A DNA stretch of 64,000 nt from Dyadobacter koreensis (GCF_900108855.1 NZ_FNXY01000008.1:1-64000), one strand, 5' to 3'; shown: positions 25,727 through 35,014, counted from the stretch's first letter. Numbers and translations: made by a program. The notes: generated by a model not told the origin, from the sequence alone.

Positions 25727-25758
25727 GAAAGCTGCTCTCTTATTAGAGAACAGCTTTC
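25727..25758 (-). terminator. Hairpin after hxlA
   Basis: Thirteen-base arms with one mismatch (25727-25739 and 25746-25758) and a 6-base loop lie 26 bases past the hxlA stop. The T-run on the reverse strand is weak. Confidence 0.55.
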
Positions 25759-25783
25759 GAAAAGTTTACTGCTAAAAGACAGA

Positions 25784-26413
25784 CTAAGCGTCCAAAGCTT
25801 CACGGAGTGCTTTGGCAGCAGCTGCCGGATCAGCGGCACCATAGATTGCTGCACCTGCTACGGCCACTTTTGCACCCGAAGCTTTTACAGCAGCAATGTT
25901 GCTTAATTTCACGCCGCCCGCAATTGATACCGGAACGCCAGCACGAGATGCCTCGTCGATCAAAACCTGAATAGAATAGCCAGGCTGAGCCTGCTCATCA
26001 AGTCCCGCATGTAATTCAACGAATTCTGCTCCCAGGGCAATCACTTCCTGAGCACGTTTTACGCGGTCCAAAACTCCTATTGTATCAACTACGACTCCTT
26101 TGCCATGTTTTTTTGCTGATTTTACAGCGCCAATAATAGTTGCATCTCCTGTTGCTCCTAAAATCGTTATTAAATCTGCACCGGCACCGAATGCCATATC
26201 TGCCTCTAGTTCGCCGGCGTCAGCTGTTTTGAAATCAGCGAAAACAAGTTTATCCGGAAACGCTTTTTTCATCGCAGTGATCACTGCCAAACCTTCACTT
26301 TTAATAAGGGGTGTCCCCAATTCAATGATATCAACATAAGGAGCAACTTTTGTAGCCAATGCAATTGCGTCCGCTGTTGTCAATAAGTCTATTGCGACTT
26401 GTAATTTAGCCAT
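25784..26413 (-). CDS. hxlA: 3-hexulose-6-phosphate synthase
   Basis: The 209-residue product is a full-length member of the OMP-decarboxylase superfamily. It starts MAKLQVAIDLLTTADAIALA and carries the family DxKxxD motif in FADFKTADAGELEADMAF, followed by VVDTIGV, ELHAGLD and the phosphate-binding SIAGGVKL and VAGAAIYG. The enzyme condenses formaldehyde with ribulose 5-phosphate. It is the second gene of a pair with hxlB, 45 bases apart, and the pair lies opposite an AraC regulator. In a non-methylotroph it most likely serves formaldehyde detoxification or ribulose-5-phosphate supply. Confidence 0.92.
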   Translation of the reverse strand: MAKLQVAIDLLTTADAIALATKVAPYVDIIELGTPLIKSEGLAVITAMKKAFPDKLVFADFKTADAGELEADMAFGAGADLITILGATGDATIIGAVKSAKKHGKGVVVDTIGVLDRVKRAQEVIALGAEFVELHAGLDEQAQPGYSIQVLIDEASRAGVPVSIAGGVKLSNIAAVKASGAKVAVAGAAIYGAADPAAAAKALREALDA

Positions 26414-26458
26414 GATTATAATTGTTTATTATATTAAATTATTGGTATTCAATTTGTT

Positions 26459-27043
26459 CTATTCGAGGTTTGCATGTCTTTTCCAGAGTTCTTCTGCTGG
26501 TGTTCCATCCAGCTTCCATAAAGTTTGTATAATTGCATCAGTCAATAACAAGACGGATTGCTCAAATAAACTTCCGGCATACTGTTTGGAAATCGTCGCA
26601 CCGTGATCTTGCTTTTGAGCTGCTGGAAGTATAGCAACATGATTGGATAATGCTGCCAGCGGTGACTCTTTTGTTGTTGAGATGGAAACTACTTTTGCCT
26701 CTGCGGAAACTGATTTTTCAGCGGCTTTAACAATACTGCTGGTTGTTCCTGAGCCAGATGCGGCAATTAACAGGTCTCCTTTTCTGATAGCCGGCGTCGT
26801 GGTTTCGCCAATCACAAAAACCGTTAATCCGAGATGCATGAGCCTCATTGCTGCCGCTTTTAAAGCTAGGCCAGTCCGTCCGGCACCGACGACAAAAATG
26901 CGATCAGCGTTTTGGATATAAGGTATTATCTCTGCGATCTGGCTGAAATCAACCTGACTTGCCAGCTTTTGATTTTCTGTCAGGATCATTTCAAGATTCT
27001 CCTTTATGTCAGTGCCTAGATCAATTTCTGTAGTTATGCTCAT
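26459..27043 (-). CDS. hxlB: 6-phospho-3-hexuloisomerase
   Basis: The 194-residue product is a SIS-domain isomerase of the HxlB type, with DRIFVVGAGRTGLALKAAAM, MHLGLTVFVIGETTTPAI, IAASGSGTTSSIV and the C-terminal LFEQSVLLLTDAIIQTLW. It converts hexulose 6-phosphate made by HxlA to fructose 6-phosphate. ATG 27041-27043 (MSITTEIDLG) is preferred to an upstream extension to 27091, which would overlap the promoter-like site at 27077. It is the first gene of the hxlB-hxlA unit. Confidence 0.92.
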   Translation of the reverse strand: MSITTEIDLGTDIKENLEMILTENQKLASQVDFSQIAEIIPYIQNADRIFVVGAGRTGLALKAAAMRLMHLGLTVFVIGETTTPAIRKGDLLIAASGSGTTSSIVKAAEKSVSAEAKVVSISTTKESPLAALSNHVAILPAAQKQDHGATISKQYAGSLFEQSVLLLTDAIIQTLWKLDGTPAEELWKRHANLE

Positions 27044-27076
27044 TGGATTGTTATGAAATGCTGTAAATCGTGGATA

Positions 27077-27084
27077 CAAAGGTA
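27077..27084 (-). promoter_or_regulatory. Candidate hxlB -7 element inside a small palindrome
   Basis: On the reverse strand the site reads TACCTTTG, matching TAnnTTTG, and lies 34 bases from the hxlB ATG. It is enclosed in the dyad GGATAC-N4-GTATCC (27072-27087). A good -33 element is lacking, which fits a promoter dependent on an activator. Confidence 0.45.
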
Positions 27085-27130
27085 TCCTCAATACCTGCGT
27101 ATGACGTTACACTATCAGCGCGATATGTTG

Positions 27131-27178
27131 GATTATTTGCTAATTTTTTTAAAACAGATTGCATTATCTGCTAATTTT
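27131..27178. promoter_or_regulatory. Direct repeats, candidate AraC-regulator half-sites
   Basis: Two 17-base copies, starting at 27131 and 27162, share ATTAT(T/C)TGCTAATTTT and are 31 bases apart, about three helical turns. Direct-repeat half-sites are usual for AraC proteins. The site lies upstream of both hxlB and the regulator, and the second copy includes TAATTTTG (27172-27179), a fitting -7 element for the regulator. Confidence 0.5.
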
Positions 27179-27241
27179 GGTGTCTAATTCGGAATATGGT
27201 ACTAAAATCGATTATTTGAGTCACATAAATTATGACTGTAA

Positions 27242-28102
27242 ATGGAAGAAAGTAAGCTAAGTGCAGAGTTAAACAAAACGCTGATATATATCAGGAATCT
27301 TGATAACTGTCCGCCCAGTTATCTGAACCATCCGAGTCGGAAAGAGTTTTTTGAAATTGTCTGGCTGAAAAATGAAAATGCATTACATACTGTAAAGGGA
27401 GATGAATTATTGAAAGGAGACTGGATATATCTGATCCCTCCATATCGCGTTCATCAGCTCAACAAAGCGGGGAAAAAGGGAGTGTTGTTATCTTTCAAAA
27501 GAGATATACTCGATGACGATGTGAAGGAATTCTTACTAGATGTTTTCAAGATTTTTAATATCCAGGGCGAGTTTTCTTGCTTACAGATCAATGATGAAAC
27601 GGCTGAGCAATTGGGGAAAGTTTATCAGATACTGGAAGAAGAATATCAACGGGAAAATAACAGTCTGGTTATTATCAAGGCACTTTTGAAAGTATTTTTG
27701 CTGCAACTCGTGCGAATAAAAGAGCATAATTTCACGGTGCAGGATATCAACCAGAAACGGGTTTATGAGTTTATGGTTTTACTTGAAATGAATTATCAGC
27801 AGGTAAGAAACACTGATTTTTATGCCGGCAAATTGGGAATAAGTTCCAAACGTTTAAACCAGATATTAAAGGAAAAATTGGATAAAACGGGAATGCAGTT
27901 GATACACGACCGGATTGTTCTGGAAGCAAAACGTCAGATTATTCATAGTGAAAGCACAATTAAAGAAATCGCCTATGATCTGGGTTTCACGGACCGGCCT
28001 TATTTCAGCCGTTTTTTTAAACAACATACCGGTTTGTCTCCTGAGCAATTCCAGAATGAAGCCAAGGCGCACATCGTGACGAAATTCAATACATTGTTCT
28101 GA
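27242..28102 (+). CDS. AraC-family regulator, probable activator of hxlBA
   Basis: The 286-residue product has an N-terminal cupin-like sensing region (WIYLIPPYRVHQLNKAGK) and a C-terminal AraC DNA-binding domain with two helix-turn-helix motifs: YAGKLGISSKRLNQILKEKL and IKEIAYDLGFTDRPYFSRFF, ending KQHTGLSPEQF. It is divergent from hxlB with a 198-base gap containing a pair of direct repeats. It is therefore inferred to control the ribulose-monophosphate genes. The ligand might be formaldehyde-related or a sugar phosphate, but nothing in the sequence decides this. Confidence 0.88.
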   Translation: MEESKLSAELNKTLIYIRNLDNCPPSYLNHPSRKEFFEIVWLKNENALHTVKGDELLKGDWIYLIPPYRVHQLNKAGKKGVLLSFKRDILDDDVKEFLLDVFKIFNIQGEFSCLQINDETAEQLGKVYQILEEEYQRENNSLVIIKALLKVFLLQLVRIKEHNFTVQDINQKRVYEFMVLLEMNYQQVRNTDFYAGKLGISSKRLNQILKEKLDKTGMQLIHDRIVLEAKRQIIHSESTIKEIAYDLGFTDRPYFSRFFKQHTGLSPEQFQNEAKAHIVTKFNTLF

Positions 28103-28107
28103 GAGGG

Positions 28108-28446
28108 TTATCCCTCGCCTCTCAGAATAATTTTATCAGGTGTTGGATATTCCAACAGTTTTGTAAAATCAACTTTCCAGAAATCAAGATCCAGAAGATG
28201 ATTTTTGTCGTCTTTGGTCAGTGTAATAACAACTGGCGTTCCGTCAGAATCAACATATTCAACCTGGATCAAATCACCTGCATAAGCAGAAACATCGCCT
28301 CCCAGACTTATACTGCCCATTTTTCCGTCTTCATATTCATCAACATATTCCTCTACGGGATAATCATTTGGATCCAGATTTAATTGTTTCAGAAGAAACT
28401 CAATCAGATCTTTTTCGTTCTGACGGATTATTCTTTTTTCTCTCAT
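28108..28446 (-). CDS. Small acidic protein, DUF6984-like
   Basis: ATG 28444-28446 is chosen, giving 112 residues that start MREKRIIRQNEKDLIEFLLK; an open extension to 28533 would run into the preceding membrane-protein gene. The segment ending in DGKMGSISLGG followed by VEYVDSDGTPVVITLTKDDK suggests a small beta-rich domain. It resembles DUF6984 by pattern, with low certainty. It follows the membrane-protein gene by 16 bases and is probably co-transcribed with it. Its stop is 5 bases from the convergent AraC gene. Confidence 0.55.
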   Translation of the reverse strand: MREKRIIRQNEKDLIEFLLKQLNLDPNDYPVEEYVDEYEDGKMGSISLGGDVSAYAGDLIQVEYVDSDGTPVVITLTKDDKNHLLDLDFWKVDFTKLLEYPTPDKIILRGEG

Positions 28447-28462
28447 TTTTTTAATCTCAATA

Positions 28463-29656
28463 TCAAGCAAGCTTCTTTTCCCGGTTTCTCCATTGTTCTG
28501 CCTTTTTACCAACAAACCAAAATGAGACTGCAAGTATAGCGAAGAAAATTCCTTTGTTTGTTCTGTCCCAGAAATATTCGAAGTAACGCGTATAAATATT
28601 TAATAGAAAAAATACGAGGCACATATCTCTCAAAACATCATTTTTTGTCTGAAATGCATAAGCAGTAAGCGCTCCTAAAACGATAGTATAACCAACTGCC
28701 CAATACCATAAAGTTCCCTGACGTATGGCAGTCCAGCGATCCAGATCGTCATAATTCCCGAAGATAGAAAGCGTCCAGGCAGCAAGAAGAAAGAGGAATA
28801 ATCCAATGGAATAGGTGACAGGTGTAAAGGATTTCAATAGATTTATTTTGTCAACAACCCATGAAAGCGACCAGATAATCAATCCGAAAACCGTCATGTT
28901 CAGAGGATAATTCATGCCGGCAAAACGATATGAGCCACCAGTCCAGAAGTAAGTTTGCGCGCCCCACCATCCTGCAATAGACAATAACATAACCGTCCAT
29001 AACAGTTGGGAATTCAGATAAGCGGCAGTGGCGAAGTAAACAACAGCAGCAATTAGCAGCGGTCTTGCATAATTTCCTTCGAAGTAGGCGAAACTTCTCG
29101 TCCAATAGGCGATGGCGATGGCAACGCTTAGAATAATGGTGATAGTATAAGTTTCATTACTAGCCTTGGCGGTCGGATATTTTAGTTTTCGTCTCTTTGC
29201 CAGAATTACAAAAAGAACAGCCACTAACGAAAAACCGATCCCGACAACAGTCTCTGAGAAGCCCCATTTATTACGTAATAATTCGATCCACTTTTCGTCA
29301 ATTACCAGTGCTCCGAACGCTAATAAGCCGCAGGAAACTGCTGAGATAAAGGCATACCAGGTAATGGTGTCAACGTTTGAATTGCGAAGTTGGTAGCTGT
29401 TCCGTAGTTCATCGGCAAGTTCCGGGGTCACTTTTCCGGATTCCTGCCAGTTTTGAATTGCATTATTGAGAACAGCAGCGTCTTTTTTATCCAGTTCCAT
29501 TGCGTTGATGATACGTTTTCTTAAAGGTGTGTCATGACTATCTTTTTCCAAATATACCTTATTTAGTATTCCATCAATATCATGCCGGTTGGTTATGATG
29601 AGGTAGGATATGAAAGAAGCCAACTCAGGAGTATCCAGGTTGGCTTCTTTTATCAA
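28463..29656 (-). CDS. Polytopic membrane protein, DUF2157-like N-terminus
   Basis: The 397-residue product has a cytoplasmic N-terminal region of about 90 residues whose part NWQESGKVTPELADELRNSY resembles the DUF2157 helical leader, followed by about ten hydrophobic helices. No transport motif was recognised. Its start lies 18 bases past the stop of the large cytochrome lipoprotein gene on the same strand, so the three reverse-strand genes here may form one unit. Confidence 0.65.
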   Translation of the reverse strand: MIKEANLDTPELASFISYLIITNRHDIDGILNKVYLEKDSHDTPLRKRIINAMELDKKDAAVLNNAIQNWQESGKVTPELADELRNSYQLRNSNVDTITWYAFISAVSCGLLAFGALVIDEKWIELLRNKWGFSETVVGIGFSLVAVLFVILAKRRKLKYPTAKASNETYTITIILSVAIAIAYWTRSFAYFEGNYARPLLIAAVVYFATAAYLNSQLLWTVMLLSIAGWWGAQTYFWTGGSYRFAGMNYPLNMTVFGLIIWSLSWVVDKINLLKSFTPVTYSIGLFLFLLAAWTLSIFGNYDDLDRWTAIRQGTLWYWAVGYTIVLGALTAYAFQTKNDVLRDMCLVFFLLNIYTRYFEYFWDRTNKGIFFAILAVSFWFVGKKAEQWRNREKKLA

Positions 29657-29674
29657 AATGAAAACAGGCTGTAA

Positions 29675-32600
29675 TTACTTCAAACCTGATAAAAATTCAA
29701 CGACATCACGCATTTCTCTTTTCGACATAATTGATCCCATTGGCGGCATACTCGAAGGAACATTGTCACGCTTGGCAATTCTTGCCACCGGGATTTTTAA
29801 TGGCTCGGCTTCTGATGTTTTCAGAACAAGTTCATGATCATTTTCCGAAGTAAGGATACCAGCTGCGGTCTGACCGTCTTTTAAAGTCAGGACTACCATG
29901 CCAAAGCCGGGAGATAATCTGGCACTCGGTTCAACAAGCGCTTGCAGAATTTGTTCTCTTGTCAAGGTACTGCCGATTTTTGAGAGTGAAGGACCAACAG
30001 CACCTCCTTGTCCGCCAATTGAGTGACAACGCGTGCATTCGCCTTGTGAACTGGTCATGAAGTATCTGCGTCCCAGCATCGCGTTACCACCATAAAGTGC
30101 TTCCTGATAGTCAGCAACGGTATCACCGTTTTTGCGCATCGGAGCCAGTTTAGCAATCAATGCACTTGATTTTGTAGAATCAACAGCTTCTCCCAGATCC
30201 AGAGCAAGGTTATTTGGCAACTCCTTTGATGCCATTTTACTGATCAACCCTTCGAAAATAGTTTCTGTTTTAGCGACAGGCAATCCGCCCAGAACCCGCA
30301 GCATTTGCTGTTGTTCTTTTACACTTCCTTTTTCAAAAATCAGCTTGGAAATATCAGTAAGTGTTTCTCTTGACATATTAACACTGCTAACCAAAGCCAA
30401 TGCTGACGTACGAACATCGGCATCAGAATCGTTCATACCTTTCTTCATCGCCGCCTCCATGTCTGAATATTTCAGATCGTGCAGGGCAGTTAACATTGCT
30501 GCTCTCACTTTCGGATCTTTGTGATCGTTGAGGATTTTAGCGAGTGTGGCGTTATTATCAGTAATTCCCAGTTCACTGGTCATTTGTCCGGCTGCAATCA
30601 AAATACTTGCATCATCATCCTGTAATAACGTGCTGATCTCAGGTTTGATCTTCGCTTTAATTACATCAGGGTTTCTGGTAATTACGCCACGATAACGACC
30701 ATCAACGCGATCCAAAACTGATGGATTTGCCCAGCTGCCCAACGTCGCCAAAGCTTCTGCTCTCAACTCTTTGCTAACATCTTTTCTTTTTGCAAAAGCG
30801 ATCAGGTCATCCAGCTGCTCGGTGCCGCCAACACGCAGAGAGGCGTTAATAGCGCGGCGCAGTAAGGGTTCGGAAGTAAATCTTTTTTCTTTTAAAATCG
30901 CAGCCAACGCAGGCAATGCAGGTTCAATCGATAAATCGTCATTGATTGCGCGAGCTGCTTCGGTGGCGATATATTCGTCTTTGTCATTCAGGAATAAGCT
31001 GACTTTTTCGCTGCTCAGTCGGCGTAAAACCAAAACCGCAGCTGTACGAAGGGATTTATCAGGATTGTTGGCCAAAGCTATGATCGGTTCCACTTCGCCT
31101 ATCCTTGAAAGGGCTAAAACAGCAGCATGTCTCAAATAAAGATCCTCGTCGTTATTTGCTTTGATCATATCAAGAAGAGGATTAACTGCCTGTTTTTCCT
31201 GAATGCGGCCCAATGCCTGCGCGCCGAAGAATTTTACACGCGGATTTTTATTGCTTAGAAGAGGGATCAAAAGAGGACCTGCTTCCGCAATTTTAGCATC
31301 TCCCAAAACTTTCGCGGCTTGCGCAATGATTTCCGTATCAGCGTCTTTCAATAAAGTCAATAGCGTATTTGCATAGGCTTTGTCTTGTCTTGCCAGTTGT
31401 CCAACGCCCCAGATTCCGTGAATACGGGCTAGCTGACTTCCGGTTGCTGTGATAGCTTTGTTGAGCTCAACAGCACCTTTCGCACCGCGTGCCGCCAGCT
31501 CAAACTGCGCTTTAAGCCGGATACGCATATCCTGATTTGAAAGAAGCGTGTAAAGCAAAGACTCAGACTGTTTTGTATAATCCAGCTGCATCAGACGTTT
31601 TGTTTCAACTCTTAATGCTTTCAGATCATTTTTTGAATCCGTAACATCCAGTTTCCATACGCGGCCATAATTTTTGGTATCCCAGCCGTTGATCCAGTCA
31701 GCCACATAAAGTGCGCCATCCGGACCGAAACGAATACCTGTGGGAAGAATCCCGTTCAAAATATTTTTCTCACCATCCAAAACGAAAGAAGCTCCTTTTG
31801 CTTTTAAACCAAAAGACCATATCGGCGAACGAGCCGGGTTTCCTACGAATTCAACCAGGAAGAACTTATTCTTCCATTCCGATCCCAGAGCGGTTCCGGG
31901 ATTATACTGCATACCTGTCGGGCCATTATGAAAATTTTGGATTGGAGGAATTATGTAAGCCGCCTGGCCATCCCAGCGCGGTACATAAAGTTTCTCGTCC
32001 ATCCAGACTTTATAGTTGTTGTTTTTGGGATCCGTATATTTGCCATACTGCCAGTTTGAGCGCCAGCCGGCATCAGAACCTTCCACGACGTGAACCAAAC
32101 GCTCGCTTTCGCCCGGATGGTCACCATCGTTGTCAGAACTGATCAGGTTTCCATATTCATCAAAAACAAACTCATGCGTATTTCTCAATCCGCCGGCAAA
32201 TATTTCAAAATCAGTTCCGTCAGGGTTTGATCTTGCTATAATTCCCTCATTCGGGCGTTTATGATTGACGCCTTCTTTTGTGGTAATATTCGCGCCAATA
32301 TCGCCAATATTCCAGTAAATTTTTCCATCCGGCCCTTCAATTGGGTTAGACATTCCGTGACCGCCAAAACCGATATGAACTCCATATCCATGACTGATGG
32401 ATGTTTTTTCATCCAGAACACCATCTCCGTTCGTGTCTTTCAATCGCCAGACATCCGGAGCGATGGCAACAAAAACATCATTGGCCCGGACAAGCAAGCC
32501 GCCCGCCACATCAGAAACCTCCTCAAAAAAATCACTGAGAATTCGCATGGAAACGTCAGCGATACCATCGTTGTCTGTATCTTCCAAGCGCCATACTTCG

Positions 32601-33091
32601 TCTTTTTCGACGGTCAGATCTTTCCAGTCATGAGAGCCATCGCCGTTCAAATCTTTCAGCCAGGAATTTTCCTTGCTTTTCGACGGATCAAATGTGCTGC
32701 GAAGGAATGCACGGCGATCTTCCACAGATTGCAGCGCGATCGACGGCGTCATCCAGTTACGATGTCCACGAATATCAAACTCAGAGTTCTTTTGTCTGTT
32801 CGTGCGGTTCAGATATACTCGTCCTTTGTCATCGATTGCAATGGCAACCGGATCAGGCGCCAATGAGTCAGAAGCCCATAAATCGAGTTTTAATCCGTCT
32901 GCAAGTTTTATAACTGTATTATCACGAATTTCTTTCGCTCTTGCTTTTCCAGTGGCTGCATCTTCGCGAACGACCAGAGCTTTACTGGAAATTTTGGAGG
33001 TTGTGGGAGCCATTTTCATACAAGAAACAACTACAACAGCTGTAAGGGCTAGTACTGGGAGTGGTTTTCGTAAAAAGTTTTTGGGGATCAT
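29675..33091 (-). CDS. Large lipoprotein cytochrome c with beta-propeller and HEAT repeats
   Basis: The 1138-residue product has a lipobox (LTAVVVVSC). A propeller-like dehydrogenase domain (DUF7133-type, PVC/Bacteroidota) spans about residues 50-480, with three calcium-loop-like motifs DLNGDGSHDW, DTDNDGIADV and DTNGDGVLDE. HEAT-like repeats fill about 500-960 (for example AKVLGDAKIAEAGPLLIPLL). The C-terminus is a cytochrome c domain with the haem motif CTRCH from residue 1019 and a Met-rich SSMPPMGSIM as axial-ligand region. It is probably a periplasm-facing sugar or alcohol dehydrogenase, by analogy with domain relatives; the substrate is unknown. Confidence 0.85.
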   Translation of the reverse strand: MIPKNFLRKPLPVLALTAVVVVSCMKMAPTTSKISSKALVVREDAATGKARAKEIRDNTVIKLADGLKLDLWASDSLAPDPVAIAIDDKGRVYLNRTNRQKNSEFDIRGHRNWMTPSIALQSVEDRRAFLRSTFDPSKSKENSWLKDLNGDGSHDWKDLTVEKDEVWRLEDTDNDGIADVSMRILSDFFEEVSDVAGGLLVRANDVFVAIAPDVWRLKDTNGDGVLDEKTSISHGYGVHIGFGGHGMSNPIEGPDGKIYWNIGDIGANITTKEGVNHKRPNEGIIARSNPDGTDFEIFAGGLRNTHEFVFDEYGNLISSDNDGDHPGESERLVHVVEGSDAGWRSNWQYGKYTDPKNNNYKVWMDEKLYVPRWDGQAAYIIPPIQNFHNGPTGMQYNPGTALGSEWKNKFFLVEFVGNPARSPIWSFGLKAKGASFVLDGEKNILNGILPTGIRFGPDGALYVADWINGWDTKNYGRVWKLDVTDSKNDLKALRVETKRLMQLDYTKQSESLLYTLLSNQDMRIRLKAQFELAARGAKGAVELNKAITATGSQLARIHGIWGVGQLARQDKAYANTLLTLLKDADTEIIAQAAKVLGDAKIAEAGPLLIPLLSNKNPRVKFFGAQALGRIQEKQAVNPLLDMIKANNDEDLYLRHAAVLALSRIGEVEPIIALANNPDKSLRTAAVLVLRRLSSEKVSLFLNDKDEYIATEAARAINDDLSIEPALPALAAILKEKRFTSEPLLRRAINASLRVGGTEQLDDLIAFAKRKDVSKELRAEALATLGSWANPSVLDRVDGRYRGVITRNPDVIKAKIKPEISTLLQDDDASILIAAGQMTSELGITDNNATLAKILNDHKDPKVRAAMLTALHDLKYSDMEAAMKKGMNDSDADVRTSALALVSSVNMSRETLTDISKLIFEKGSVKEQQQMLRVLGGLPVAKTETIFEGLISKMASKELPNNLALDLGEAVDSTKSSALIAKLAPMRKNGDTVADYQEALYGGNAMLGRRYFMTSSQGECTRCHSIGGQGGAVGPSLSKIGSTLTREQILQALVEPSARLSPGFGMVVLTLKDGQTAAGILTSENDHELVLKTSEAEPLKIPVARIAKRDNVPSSMPPMGSIMSKREMRDVVEFLSGLK

Positions 33092-33252
33092 CAGGTTGAA
33101 TTACTGTTTGGTATGGAATAACGTCTAAGTCTTTCAGGACTACATGCGACTTGCAAAATAGTTAAGAGGAAGATTGGGGGAATTTTTACTGATGGAAATC
33201 CCGAATGTGCAGTAAGTGCTTATAATAAGATAAAAATGTATGCACTACAGAA

Positions 33253-34458
33253 TCAAAATAATTCCAGTTGACCGTTGTTACCTTTCGGTTTTTTCGCTTT
33301 TCCCATCACTGTTCTTCCTTCATATTTCCAGGAATTGTCCCGCTCTTTTTGAACGACATCATCAAAGCGATTATTTGGCTGAAAATCTTTTTCCAGCTGT
33401 GCGGCTACCTTTGACAAATTTTTTAAGGCTTCTGATTTATCATGATCGCCCAATCTGGCTTTTTGAACAGCCTTGTCCAGAATTTGAATCGATTCGTCAT
33501 AAATGGTTATCGGTACAGGAAAAGGATGGCCGTCTTTTCCTCCGTGTGCAAACGAAAATCTTGCAGGATCTGAAAAACGCGAGGATGTTCCGTGAATAAT
33601 TTCACTGACCAGCGTGAGTGACTGTATGGTTCTTGGGCCAACTCCTTCAAGCAAAAGCAGCGATTCCATATTTTGGACAGGATTTTCATGAGCAAGAGCC
33701 AGCACGGATCCAAGCCTTTTCAGATTAACATCTTCAGCACGGACGTCATGATGTTCAGGCATAATTAATTTTCTAACCTCCCGCATGATTTTATCAGGAT
33801 TTTCAGACGTAAGCTCAAGAATTCCTGATCGGGTAGGGGCGGCAGCTTTGTCCGTAAGGTTTAATATTTTTCCCTGATTTTGGCCGTAAATAAAAGTATG
33901 AGGTTCTTCAACGAACGACTTGATACTGGGTGAATGCCAGTGATAGCGTCGCGCCATCCGTTCGTTGGTATTCATTCCCTGCTGAACGACTGCCCAATTT
34001 CCTTCTTTTGAAACGATGAAAGAATGGAGATAGAGCTGAAATCCATCTTGAATAGCAGTATTGTCAACTTTTGCTGAAAGGCGACTGTTGTGAACCAGCA
34101 GATTTCCGTCAAGTCCGGTTTTATTTGCGATCGACAATAACTCGGCCGGAGTTTGCAGAGATTGCTTGCCTCGCCCGCCACAAATATAGATGCCCAGATT
34201 CGCAGATTTTTTATTGACGGACCTTTTTAAAGCGCCCATAACGGATGTCGTAATCCCCGATGAATGCCAGTCCATACCTAACACACATCCCAGCGATTGA
34301 AACCAGAAAGGATCGCTAAGTTTTTGCAGCAAGACGTCGCGTCCGTACTCGATTACTATGGATTCAACGATCGCACCGCCCAGCAAGCTCATCCGTCGAG
34401 CAAGCCATTCCGGTACTCTTCCATAATGCAAAGGCAAATCCGCATGTCCACTTTTCAT
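33253..34458 (-). CDS. DUF763 protein with helix-hairpin-helix motif
   Basis: The 401-residue product starts MKSGHADLPLHYGRVPEWLA and contains VLGMDWHSSGITTSVMGAL, IYICGGRGKQS and RMARRYHWHSP, all typical of DUF763, a family found in archaea and scattered bacteria and of unknown function. Around residue 270-290, LLLLEGVGPRTIQSLTLVSE has the form of a helix-hairpin-helix DNA-binding motif. This suggests a role in nucleic-acid metabolism. The C-terminus is basic then ends NNGQLELF. Single gene. Confidence 0.85.
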   Translation of the reverse strand: MKSGHADLPLHYGRVPEWLARRMSLLGGAIVESIVIEYGRDVLLQKLSDPFWFQSLGCVLGMDWHSSGITTSVMGALKRSVNKKSANLGIYICGGRGKQSLQTPAELLSIANKTGLDGNLLVHNSRLSAKVDNTAIQDGFQLYLHSFIVSKEGNWAVVQQGMNTNERMARRYHWHSPSIKSFVEEPHTFIYGQNQGKILNLTDKAAAPTRSGILELTSENPDKIMREVRKLIMPEHHDVRAEDVNLKRLGSVLALAHENPVQNMESLLLLEGVGPRTIQSLTLVSEIIHGTSSRFSDPARFSFAHGGKDGHPFPVPITIYDESIQILDKAVQKARLGDHDKSEALKNLSKVAAQLEKDFQPNNRFDDVVQKERDNSWKYEGRTVMGKAKKPKGNNGQLELF

Positions 34459-34617
34459 ACTTGAAAGTTAATCAAAATAGCGCGAATGGGAAAGTTTGGA
34501 GTTATTGTCTTCCAATCCTGAATTTGGTGAAAAATTAGTTTTTTCAACTTTAAGAAAGACAAGAGCAAAACAAGGGCGATATTTGTAAAAAATATTTTAA
34601 GGCAATAAAAAGAAAAC

Positions 34618-34863
34618 ATGACCAACAACGATATTCTAAAAAAATTACGTGTCGCGCTTCATTTGAGAAATGATGAAATTATTAAAATCCTTGCATTGGT
34701 TGACTTTAAAGTAACTGCAAGTGAATTAGGTGCGTTATTTCGCAAGGAAGGACATGAAAATTATAAACCATGCGGTGATCAATTACTACGTAATTTCCTG
34801 AACGGTTTGATCATTCATATGCGTGGACCGTCGCCGGATGGCAAAATTCGTGACGAAGAGTAG
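34618..34863 (+). CDS. DUF1456 protein, single-repeat form
   Basis: The 81-residue product MTNNDILKKLRVALHLRNDE ... YKPCGDQLLRNFLNGLI is one copy of the DUF1456 repeat. The E. coli homologue YehS carries two such repeats in about 150 residues, so this is a one-repeat version that may form dimers. Function unknown. It precedes the CorC/HlyC-like gene but that gene has its own promoter. Confidence 0.85.
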   Translation: MTNNDILKKLRVALHLRNDEIIKILALVDFKVTASELGALFRKEGHENYKPCGDQLLRNFLNGLIIHMRGPSPDGKIRDEE

Positions 34864-34904
34864 ACCGGTGATCGGTTAAAAGTGTGCGTCTGACAAACAA
34901 AAAC

Positions 34905-34934
34905 TTTCTGATGCTTCCATTTTTTATATCTTTG
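34905..34934 (+). promoter_or_regulatory. Bacteroidota-type promoter of the CorC/HlyC-like gene
   Basis: TTT (34905-34907) and TATCTTTG (34927-34934) are separated by 19 bases, fitting the -33/-7 consensus. The predicted 5' leader is about 75 bases. Confidence 0.5.
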
Positions 34935-35014
34935 AGTTTACCGGACTTCCTTTAACAGAGGCGATCCGGTTAATTCTTCCCACTTTAACACTACAATCAC
35001 CTAAAAAATAAAAA

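Noticed and set aside
28447..28533. Upstream start for the small acidic protein gene
   Set aside because: It would overlap the preceding membrane-protein gene by about 70 bases and adds an unconserved leader; ATG 28446 gives normal spacing.
31711..32866. Several plus-strand open frames of 140-200 codons
   Set aside because: They lie wholly inside the large cytochrome gene on the other strand, whose protein has clear domains throughout.
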